From positions 1 through 41,026 of the forward strand of contig QWDQ01000092.1 in the NCBI GenBank assembly GCA_003868215.1: a stretch of DNA of 41,026 nucleotides. Reading direction: 5' to 3'. Below are positions 33,273 through 41,026 of the stretch, in pieces. The DNA is from Pseudophaeomoniella oleicola (Eukaryota; Ascomycota; Eurotiomycetes; Phaeomoniellales; Phaeomoniellaceae). The first letter of the stretch is position 1. Every line of letters starts with the position of its first letter. The notes beneath the pieces are model-generated. The model had not been told where the DNA came from. It ran no database searches and saw nothing but the letters and a program-made list of their open reading frames with translations. The translations under genes were made by a program, and so were the position numbers.

Positions 33273-36048
33273 ATCTGTCTTGAACCAGATAGATAATAGG
33301 GTGAGCAATTCGGGCAAAAGTACCGACTCAACGGTGAATACGACAAGGGTGAGTAGTGTCGTCATACCAGCTGGGCGGCTCAGCTGGCGGATGTGTTGGG
33401 CAGATCAACAACGCATCGAAATTTTGAACACCGGATTATCAAAAAGCTTGGTGAACACATGTGTGGTGCTCAGGATGAGGATTTGAGAGGTTATTGAGTG
33501 CTGCTCGCTCCTAAACGAGTACATCTGTCACGACATCACAGGACGCGGGGAGATCGCATTCGTGGGCGTTATAGTTTGAAAGGAGGATGGGTTGATGCCC
33601 TTACGTGTACAATGTGACCAAAAACTAAACCGGTCGAAGGCAGCGACCACTTATTACTTATGTCTTTTTAGGTAGAAACTTTGTAATTGATAGATAATTT
33701 TCCGACCTGTCGATCGAAGAGATGGACAAAAGGTTCTTTGCACATAGTCTTGATCTAGAGTATCCGTCGTGCCAATGCAGTCATTCACCATTCAGGTAGT
33801 GATCACAAGTGATAAGCTAGAATTGGCCCGGTCAAGACAGACATCGGGGGAGCTTTCAGGGTGATGGGATGGCCGACAGGAAGCCGATGACAGCAGCCGC
33901 AGCAGCCGGACCATACGAGGTTTATATATATACTGTACTGTGTCCTTGCGGGTAATTTTCGTAGAGGTGAATTTGGGGCCCTTTTTGATAGCCACTAATT
34001 ATATAGTTAATCTACCTACTATGTACCTTATGTAGGTAATACATCCTAATTACTTTCGTTTATTCCAAAAAAGACGGTGAGATGATGGAACACACACAGA
34101 GTCCCTAATTGTACCTAACGTAGTAAGTAACATTACTGTCTGTACCTTATTGTCATCCGCCGCCCCCTTTTTTCAATGTTCCTCGGTAGAAAAAGGGGAA
34201 AACAAAATGCTCCACACACTAACTTACTAAGAGCCTCATCGTAGTAATTGATAATTAATGAAGAGGGAATGGGGACGAAGACGGAGACGGAGATGGACTG
34301 ATTGATTGATTGATTGATTGATGACTTTTCTTTTGGTGCTGTTTAAACGGTGGACTACTTTAGATTACTTAGGTAGACAGTTCTTGTAGAAAGAAGGATT
34401 GTTGTGATGGAGGTATACTGGTTCTCTCAGGTCGAGTAAGTTAGTAATTAACAGAATCGTGGATATAGAGAGTAGAAGGGATTGTTGTAGTACAGTATGG
34501 CTGGTGGAATAACCCGATTCCACTCCCCAATGTACGTCGTAATCGTGTACCTAGAAGTAGGTTAGGTAGTGAGGAAAAGTACTACGTAGTAAACATATCC
34601 AAAAATCTCCGAAGGACACGAGGTGTGGTTGATGGGTTCTATATTGGGCTCCCCTCGGCCCTTTACTATGTTCGTGGGGGTCCATGTAGATTAAATATTG
34701 TCTTCTGTTCTTCTTCTTTCGTCGAGATGAGAGTTCGCTCGATGGGGTCCAAGGATGGGTTGACTGACATGTGTGGGATTCGAACATATTAAGCCCTCAC
34801 TTGTTGACAGAATGCGCCATATTTCATCTCAGGCTCTCCGACCGACTGCTCCAACAAATGAAAAAGGAGCAAGTAGAACTCACGGTGGGAATTCCCGACA
34901 GGCGAGCAGGCTAGGTAGGGAGGGAGACTCACAATGGTACGGTACATCGGGGGTGTACAGTTTCTTCTGCACATACCGTAGTAGTATGTATGCGTGGTGG
35001 CATGTTGCTCCGCTGAGGCATGCATGCTGCAATGATGATCCCCAAAGATCACCGAGGCAAAGTTGCATTCTTCGTTGTCCATGGTACAAATTGTATAGGT
35101 TGTCTCGTGCGGAATTATACTTCTACCGGCCTTGGCTTCTCAGCATCGTCGTGTCTTGCAAATTTCCAAGAATTCTCCATGCACATACCACTCGCTGCAA
35201 TGAAGGTTGACGGCGAAGAGAAAATGGATGTCTCGGCCAATCGATGGGTGTCTGGTCTGTCAAACCTGACCCATCACAAAACACCCAGGTAACGCCGAAA
35301 AGAACCTTTCAACGTCGTCCTTGAGTTAGGTAGAAATGGTATTAACTTATCATCCTGTCGTACGACCATAGCAAGTACGGAGAAAGCTGCAGAGACGAAC
35401 AGGGGTCTTCACGGTAATCCTGCCCTGAAACAGTCACCAGGTCTGGTGTAGATCTTACCATCCTCAATTCATTTATCCAAATCACTTCTCGTTATCTCGA
35501 CCGGCCCATAGTTGCCGCAGGCTAGCCAGCTGTCATCCGGATAGCGACATGCTGACTCTCCACAGGCCTTGGACGACCGTTGCAGAGGATCACCATAATT
35601 GAATGGATCTCTGTTAGATTGCGCTAATCTTTATCCTCGTTCGTGCTCGTTCGCTTACTCCCTAACCTATAAACCTCGAAACACGCCTTCATCGGTACGA
35701 ATGAACGGCCTGTCTGCTGTTGATTGGCCGTGGGTTAGGGTGATTGGCATACAGGGTCCGATGTTGAAGCTGTCCTCGTGTCACTTCAGTTAGAAATCCC
35801 CAGACAAATACCTCCCCTTCCTATATTTTACTCGGCTTATACGTCTTATACGTGGGCTGCTGCCAATCGCCGCCATTTTCGATTTCGACATCGAACATGC
35901 ATACGTTTTCCTCCACGGCCCTCTAAGCTTGCTAATAATTGCTTTTGTGCAATTGCGAACACTGCAATCTCGATACTTTCTGCAGTCAGCATCCTGATAG
36001 TCTCTCCATTGGCCAACTCGCACGTGGATCGGGGGGCTGAGATCGGAC
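33273..36048. other. 2.8 kb gene-poor region
   Basis: The longest gene-free stretch in the window. It begins with the elongase 3' flank and ends with the leader of the disordered-protein gene. It contains a TGAT tandem repeat, GTACCTTATGTAGGTAATAC-type motifs (34012-34040, 34365-34378, 34550-34600) and several TACTACGTAGTA palindromes. Open frames, the largest being 34773-35210 on the plus strand, show no domain. I searched for tRNA-like T-arms and found no paired candidate. Confidence 0.55.
34299..34323. repeat. (TGAT)n tetranucleotide repeat
   Basis: Six TGAT units in succession in gene-free DNA, preceded by a purine-rich GACGGAGACGGAGATGG stretch. Confidence 0.9.
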
Positions 36049-37533
36049 ATGGACGAACTTTTAAAAGCCCGAAAGCTCGGGTCAGCAGCCGCTCGAAGGC
36101 AGAAAAGAGAAGAACGGGAAAGGGTAGCGGACGAAGCAGAAGTGCGTCGGCGACGAAAACTTCTTTATGGCTACAGTTCCTCAGACGATTCGTCTTCGGA
36201 CGATGATTCGAACACCTTCTCTCCCATCATAGATGACCATGGGAATGAAAACACAGCAGCAACCTCCGAAGACGAATCATCAATACCATCGGCGACTCCA
36301 AAAGGGGCCTTTTCCGCAGAGGCTTTCATGTTCAACGTCGAAGAGAGCAAGTCGAATGGACACTATGCCTCTAGAAAAGGTGGCATTGGCGCCGAACATA
36401 ATCTCGATCCCAGACTTCTCTCGGCACCCGCGTCACCAGCTTTCATCCGGGACCCAAACATTGTCGACACTGAGGACGCCAGCAGTATCGACTACTACAG
36501 TGACATATCCACTCCCGAGGACGAGTATAATGCACCTCCTTCTCCAGGCATCCCGTTCACAGCGCAATCCGTCCTTTACGTCAATCCTTTTTCTAAACCA
36601 TCAATCGTATCCATCCGACAATCACTTCCACCATTGCAGACAAGTTTGCCGCCATCGCACCTGATGGGATTGCCCTCGACCCCGATCTCTCCGCCGCCGA
36701 GGTCGGCTAAGCGCTTATCAAGTGCAATTGCGTTGACTGCACCGGAACAATTCTTCAGGAGGAACGTATCATCACCAGCACTCGTGTCTTCGGAGGGTCA
36801 CAAGCAAACCTCGGAGCAAGATGGGATGGGCCCAGAACCATGCAGACAGGGTTCAGGAGCCAATGACCCCCATGCCGATTACAAGATCGACCGACCCGAC
36901 TTGAGGTCTGCCAAAAAGCCGAGCTTCACCCGTCCAAGTACAAGCCATGGAGAAGAAAAGTGTCAACCGTCGACTTCACGCATGTCTGTATTTACCACTC
37001 ATCAGAGACGCACCTCCATCGATTCCACTGACAGGCCTTCCTCCATTGCATCCTCTCACACCGAATCAAGCTCGCATAGTCTCCCACATCCGCCACGACA
37101 GCGGAACAGTCTGTTCGCCTTGAAGCCAAATTTGAAATCAAGCATGGATGTTCTACCAAGTCTCCCATCTCCTTCGTTTCATGGAAAGCTGCCACGATCC
37201 AATACGCAACCAGTGTCTCCCCAAGATCCCTCGTCTACGAAGTCTATCTCTAGAAAGAAGTCTTTCTCCGGATTACGCAACAGATCTGAATCAATAGGGA
37301 AGGCACTCCGATCAGCGTCGTCGAGCGTCAGAGGCCGGGGCAGGTTTCCTGTAGTACCACTGCTCAGTGAATCACCTCCAGTTCCCGAGATTCGAGCAGA
37401 TTTTAAGGGATTCAGTAGTCACACCGGCATCATCGCGGAAGACGCCCCAACTACCCCAATCACTCCGACTTCGCCGGCTACAGGCCTTGGGCTTAAGCAT
37501 CTGTCATCGAGGATGGCTGTCAGCCTACGCTGA
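36049..37533 (+). CDS. Hypothetical disordered protein (494 aa)
   Basis: Single-exon frame from an ATG (GACATGGAC) to a TGA. The first 40 residues are strongly basic and helix-prone (ARKLGSAAARRQKREERERV, then RRRRKLLYGYSSSDDSSSDD), and could be a nuclear signal or a nucleic-acid/membrane-binding helix. The rest is Ser/Pro-rich and looks intrinsically disordered. It has many SP/TP sites (SPPPRSAKR, STPISPPP, TTPITPTSP) and basic-Ser motifs (SRKKSFSGLRNRSES, ASSSVRGRGRF), which resemble kinase-regulated linker sequence. I do not recognise a domain, a signal peptide or a membrane span. Such proteins are common in filamentous fungi and diverge quickly. It lies in tandem with the PIG-P gene, 438 bases apart; no functional link is implied. 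Confidence 0.75.
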   Translation: MDELLKARKLGSAAARRQKREERERVADEAEVRRRRKLLYGYSSSDDSSSDDDSNTFSPIIDDHGNENTAATSEDESSIPSATPKGAFSAEAFMFNVEESKSNGHYASRKGGIGAEHNLDPRLLSAPASPAFIRDPNIVDTEDASSIDYYSDISTPEDEYNAPPSPGIPFTAQSVLYVNPFSKPSIVSIRQSLPPLQTSLPPSHLMGLPSTPISPPPRSAKRLSSAIALTAPEQFFRRNVSSPALVSSEGHKQTSEQDGMGPEPCRQGSGANDPHADYKIDRPDLRSAKKPSFTRPSTSHGEEKCQPSTSRMSVFTTHQRRTSIDSTDRPSSIASSHTESSSHSLPHPPRQRNSLFALKPNLKSSMDVLPSLPSPSFHGKLPRSNTQPVSPQDPSSTKSISRKKSFSGLRNRSESIGKALRSASSSVRGRGRFPVVPLLSESPPVPEIRADFKGFSSHTGIIAEDAPTTPITPTSPATGLGLKHLSSRMAVSLR

Positions 37534-37971
37534 GACTGTCTGTTTTCATGGGGTCGTTTTTTTTCTTTTTTGAGGATCTACGTTTGGGTAGCACAGCGGG
37601 CGTCAATATGTTTCTCTCGGAGCTGCGGTCTCAGCACGATTTACATGTCCTTCCCCCAGGTATCTGGCCTTGTATTTACCGATTTGTTTGTTTAGCCTGT
37701 TGTTGGATGATACCCTCTGTTAGCTGTAATTGAATGAGCACAGGAGTACAAGTAGCAATCATTGCCGTTTCCTATAAAAGGCTCCTTGTGTAAGCTGCTA
37801 AGCTTGAGTATTATGTTGGATTTCATGTGACAGTCAACAGCACCAGAGCAAATACTGACTATTAGTCACTAGGACGAGTGAAGGGAAGGTTTAGCGTTAT
37901 CGATAAGAGGGGCTTGTAATACACGCTCCGAATTGTTGCGACTCTTTTCCCTTGATCGTGATCACGTAGCC
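37534..37971. promoter_or_regulatory. Intergenic region upstream of the PIG-P gene
   Basis: About 440 bases holding the 3' end of the disordered-protein gene and the PIG-P promoter. A TATAAAA box lies near its middle. No gene is seen. Confidence 0.6.
37773..37779 (+). promoter_or_regulatory. Candidate TATA box of the PIG-P gene
   Basis: TATAAAA in the context TTTCCTATAAAAGGCTCC, about 195 bases before the ATG at 37972. It is the best TATA match on the plus strand in this interval; the transcription start is not known. Confidence 0.45.
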
Positions 37972-39261
37972 ATGATGCCGCCTCAGAGTAGAGGAGATAC
38001 AGATGCAGATGCAGATACAGTATATCGGACACCAGAAAGGAGACCTGTACCCCCAAGGTCAGATTCGTTGTTGGGTCTGCCATCTCCCGCGACCGTGATC
38101 CATGGACAACGGACACCTACCGAGCCCAGAAGAAGCGCCCATGACCAGAGTTACGATGGTCCGGTGTCACCATCGCTATCACCAAGCAATGAATCAGCAT
38201 ACAATGCATCGGCTGAACCAGAAACTCCAGATCTGATGGAGAGAGATATGACACTGTCGGAGGAAGAAGATGCCTTTGAAGATGAATACTCCATGTCAGC
38301 GGAAGACCACTCCATATCCGGGTCTGAGGACGATTTCAACGAGATTGAGGATCCTGGCTTAGACAACGAGAATGACGAATTCCCTCCACTGACAACATCG
38401 ACGTCGCCTCCTCGGGTAACCGGACCGTATGGCCATAGCTATCACACCCTGTCCTCGCATGCTTCGACGTCTTCCCTCCCTTATTCTAATCACTTTGCAC
38501 CTCCTTTCTACAATCGGCCGCCGAACCCGTTGCCTCCATCACCATCCCTGACCTCTCTCCTCGGTCTACCCCTCTCAGCACGAACGCCGTTTTCTTTGAC
38601 CACATCCACGACGGCGGCCTCAACGCGTCCTTCGACTCCAACGAATTTGTCAGATTCAGAGGCAGACTTTGCTCAGAACGATACGGACGCTCTCATATCT
38701 TCTTCTGCTAGGAGGGCCCCAGCTTCTGGTGTACCGAGAGCTGCACCCAAGATACCCACGTACGAGTATTATGGGTTTGCGCTCTATGTCAGCTCCTGGA
38801 TTGGCTTCCTACTGTACTTGGTCTGGAGCTATACCCCGAGTCCAATCCTACACCAGATGGGTCTTCATTATTATCCAAATCGGTGGTGGAGCTTGGCCAT
38901 CCCATCAATGCTGGTCATGACCGTTGTGTATATTTATGTGGCATTGCTGAGCTACAATGTCGAGTACTTGACTCTGCCCATGCAGAGTGTCGAATGCATG
39001 GTGGATGAAGCGGCACAGATTGCGGTCGTAGATGGGAAAGGTCGACTGATTAGGCCCGCAAGGAGGACGATCACTGGCACATCAACAAGGAATGGGCAAC
39101 GAAAAGAGTCAATCACCCCAACCACGGGCACCGCCGGAGCTGCAGGTATTGGGGATATTAAATGGCGGAACGTCTGGTCTGAGGGTACCGACGCGGTCAT
39201 GGATATTCCTATTGGTGGGGTATGCGAGGTTCTGTACGGCGAAGGAAGGGATGAGATATGA
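37972..39261 (+). CDS. GPI19: PIG-P domain protein, GPI-GlcNAc transferase subunit (Gpi19)
   Basis: Subunit of the ER complex that transfers N-acetylglucosamine to phosphatidylinositol, the first step of GPI-anchor synthesis. Single exon, 429 residues from the first of two adjacent ATGs. The PIG-P domain starts near residue 264 with YEYYGFALYVSSWIGFLLYL, continues YTPSPILHQMGLHYYPNRWW and a second membrane span (AIPSMLVMTVVYIYVALLSY), then NVEYLTLP. Two spans with a short loop are standard for the family. The first 260 residues are disordered, with an acidic block (EEEDAFEDEYSMSAEDHS) and Ser/Pro runs. Family members in yeast and animals have only about 130-160 residues, so this head is an extension. 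A C-terminal tail of about 85 residues, with a Thr/Gly-rich part, follows the domain. Confidence 0.88.
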   Translation: MMPPQSRGDTDADADTVYRTPERRPVPPRSDSLLGLPSPATVIHGQRTPTEPRRSAHDQSYDGPVSPSLSPSNESAYNASAEPETPDLMERDMTLSEEEDAFEDEYSMSAEDHSISGSEDDFNEIEDPGLDNENDEFPPLTTSTSPPRVTGPYGHSYHTLSSHASTSSLPYSNHFAPPFYNRPPNPLPPSPSLTSLLGLPLSARTPFSLTTSTTAASTRPSTPTNLSDSEADFAQNDTDALISSSARRAPASGVPRAAPKIPTYEYYGFALYVSSWIGFLLYLVWSYTPSPILHQMGLHYYPNRWWSLAIPSMLVMTVVYIYVALLSYNVEYLTLPMQSVECMVDEAAQIAVVDGKGRLIRPARRTITGTSTRNGQRKESITPTTGTAGAAGIGDIKWRNVWSEGTDAVMDIPIGGVCEVLYGEGRDEI

Positions 39262-41026
39262 GAGCGGAATAGAAAGGCTTCTTCTGTCTCTTTCAATTGT
39301 GAGCGGTGACAGCTCATGAGTCTGATCCCCCGACCCGTGATTTACAATTATGAACAGGTCTGCAGAACGGGGCTACTGTTGATGAGCATGCAACGTCGAG
39401 CCGGAGCTGCTCTGTTCATAACAATCGCTCCCCCTGGATGTTCAGGCATCTTCGTTTGTCATACTGAATTCCTTTCTAATGGAATACAATCTATCACTTT
39501 CTGTATCAATTCGATTCTAAGTCTGTCCTACGCACGCCGAAGACTTTGTGGGTATCTACAAAGGTCGAGATAGTTCTACGGGACGCTCCAACATCATCTA
39601 TAACCTGTTATGAACGGTGCATCCTGTGCTTCCGCCTGGATTGGTATGCACATAAAGGCGCAGGGCTTCAATGAAATTGTTCTTTCACTGTGTGGGTTTG
39701 ATAAGAGCATATGCATGGTATACCAGGTTCCACTTTTACTACTGCCTCAGAATCGATTCCCGGTACAAGCGGGAGAAAGCGAAGCGACATTCAAGCCACA
39801 AGAGATCCTTCAAGCTGGTAGAGCATGGAGAGCTACGGGACACGGTAGGGTCGGGCTTTCTTTCCCTCACGGATACTTTGACGTCGACAGTCTTCACATG
39901 CTACATGAGCCTGACCACAACCTGTTTATGTATTTTGAGAGAAATGTGTAGATCTCACAATGCAACGAATCATGTTGTTATGCTAGATTCCGGGGGGTCA
40001 TTCTACAGCGTCAACGCCAAGACCACAGACCATTTGTGTGTGCTATGCAGAATATGCTGCGTTGTACAATTCGATTGTCGGTGAGCATGGACACGACACG
40101 TGTAGGAACATGTGAAAGCTGATAGGAACAATGACAATGACAACACCAAGCTCGTTGAAAGATTGCAATTACCTTCCTTGTTATCGATCATAAATTATTG
40201 CCAACCCCCTGAACCTCGCCGTCATGGCTATCTAACATAAGTCAGAGATCCCGGTCCCATACCACAATCTCACAGGGGTGACAAAGACCTCCTTCCGCAC
40301 CTCGCCATGGCGTGATCACTGCACAAACCGTGTTTACTACGTTGGTTTCCAAGTGTGCAAAGAGACTTTGTCCAATGAGAATGCAGCGTCACTTATCTAC
40401 CGTGCATACTCCCGTTATACCTTGTGCAAGATGAAATGCATCACAGACCGAGTCGGGATAAGTTCTCATAGGGATTATCTGCATGCGTTTAGGATAGGTA
40501 ATGCTAACAACGGGAACAAGGATCAAGAGAGATGTTTGATGTTGGTGTTGGCACTTGTTCAATTGACCAGGATGTATCCGTAATTATTAGTAGTAAGTTA
40601 GAAGGACGGATAGTCTTAGGGAAGGCTTACTACGTATTAGTAGGAGGAGGTGTGCAAGGAACAAAAAGGAACAGGTGGAGATGAAGGTTACCTACCTAGG
40701 TAAGATAATAGGTAATTAATTACTGTAGGATACCTTCAGTCACCTTACGTAGTAGGTAGATACCTACCTATACAGTTCCCTGTATATCAATGACATGACA
40801 ACTTAACTCTCTCAATGGCGGACTTGGAAACCCATGTTTAACCGTGACGTTCCGGATCCTTTAACTGACCATCCCCATAATCTGGTTGCGAATGGGGTGT
40901 AGGCATGTCGCCTCCGAACAAGTAAACAGCCGGCGACTGGGGGGGGGGAGGGGGGAAGGTAAGGACGGGAAAGCCCCCAAACACCCAATCTACCCGCTAA
41001 GTTAATTACCTAATTACAACAGAGAC
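39262..41026. other. 1.8 kb region without a recognised gene
   Basis: It contains the PIG-P 3' flank and then unique DNA to the window edge. Plus frames at 39610-39951 and 39671-40084 overlap each other and show no domain. A dense group of CCTACCTAGGTAAG/GGTAGATACCTACC motifs lies at 40687-40775. A G-run closes the region. A neighbouring gene may start beyond the window. Confidence 0.55.
40939..40955. repeat. Poly-G run
   Basis: Ten G residues, one A, then six G residues. It is a G-rich patch that could be a sequencing-prone homopolymer or a G4-like element on the plus strand. Confidence 0.85.

Noticed and set aside
34765-34800. TRNA-like T-arm (GATTCGAAC)
   Set aside because: The loop resembles TTCGAAT, but the flanking five-base stems do not pair and no acceptor stem or D-arm was found.
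39805-39845. A tRNA A-box-like GCTGGTAGAGCATGG
   Set aside because: No downstream B-box with paired stem, and no cloverleaf could be drawn.

Overview
The window reads as nuclear DNA of a filamentous ascomycete (Pezizomycotina). It has closely spaced protein genes with many short introns, mostly 43-90 bases, with GTRNGT-type donors and CTRAC-like branch sites. It encodes a Zn2Cys6 regulator, a KRE2-type mannosyltransferase and a complex-I-era mitochondrial gene set typical of these fungi. From memory, the FAL1, VMA1 and elongase products look most like Eurotiomycete proteins, but the class is not proven. I reconstructed exon structures by hand; every spliced model below keeps frame and ends at a stop.

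Layout from left to right. A triplet microsatellite opens the window (1-76). Then come VPS1 dynamin (minus, 513-2905), a WDR26/Gid7 subunit of the GID/CTLH ubiquitin ligase (minus, 3928 to at least 6048), a long divergent intergenic region, and VMA1, the V-ATPase catalytic subunit (plus, 8638-10730). A KRE2/MNT1-type alpha-1,2-mannosyltransferase (minus, 11411-12797) lies head to head with the FAL1/eIF4A-III helicase (plus, 13233-14480). Next are a BTB/POZ protein (minus, 15384-16237), the SNW-domain splicing factor PRP45 (minus, 16643-18449), a small unknown ORF (minus, 19045-19266), a Zn2Cys6 transcription factor (minus, 20091-22658), a small unknown Tyr/Pro-rich protein (minus, 23584-24222 or longer), and a DNAJC11-like J protein (minus, 24836-27358). 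An acid-ceramidase-like Ntn hydrolase (plus, 28048-29565), mitochondrial COX6 (minus, 30158-30948), and an ELO fatty-acid elongase (plus, 32150-33272) follow. After a 2.8 kb gene-poor stretch come an unknown disordered protein (plus, 36049-37533) and a PIG-P/GPI19 protein (plus, 37972-39261). The last 1.8 kb has no convincing gene.

The set is housekeeping rather than a cluster. Membrane traffic and vacuole (VPS1, VMA1), RNA processing (FAL1, PRP45), mitochondria (COX6, DNAJC11-like), glycosylation and GPI anchors (KRE2-like, PIG-P) and sphingolipid or very-long-chain lipid metabolism (elongase, ceramidase-like) are interspersed. I recognised no transposon, virus-derived element, rRNA, tRNA or CRISPR array.

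The points most worth a second look are: a VMA1 spliceosomal intron at the classic intein insertion point; open in-frame leaders in front of VMA1, FAL1 and especially the Gid7-like gene, which has no AUG for 486 bases; a possible zinc-finger-less isoform of the transcription factor; and a dispersed GTAGGTACCTAGGTA-like motif family confined to gene-free DNA.
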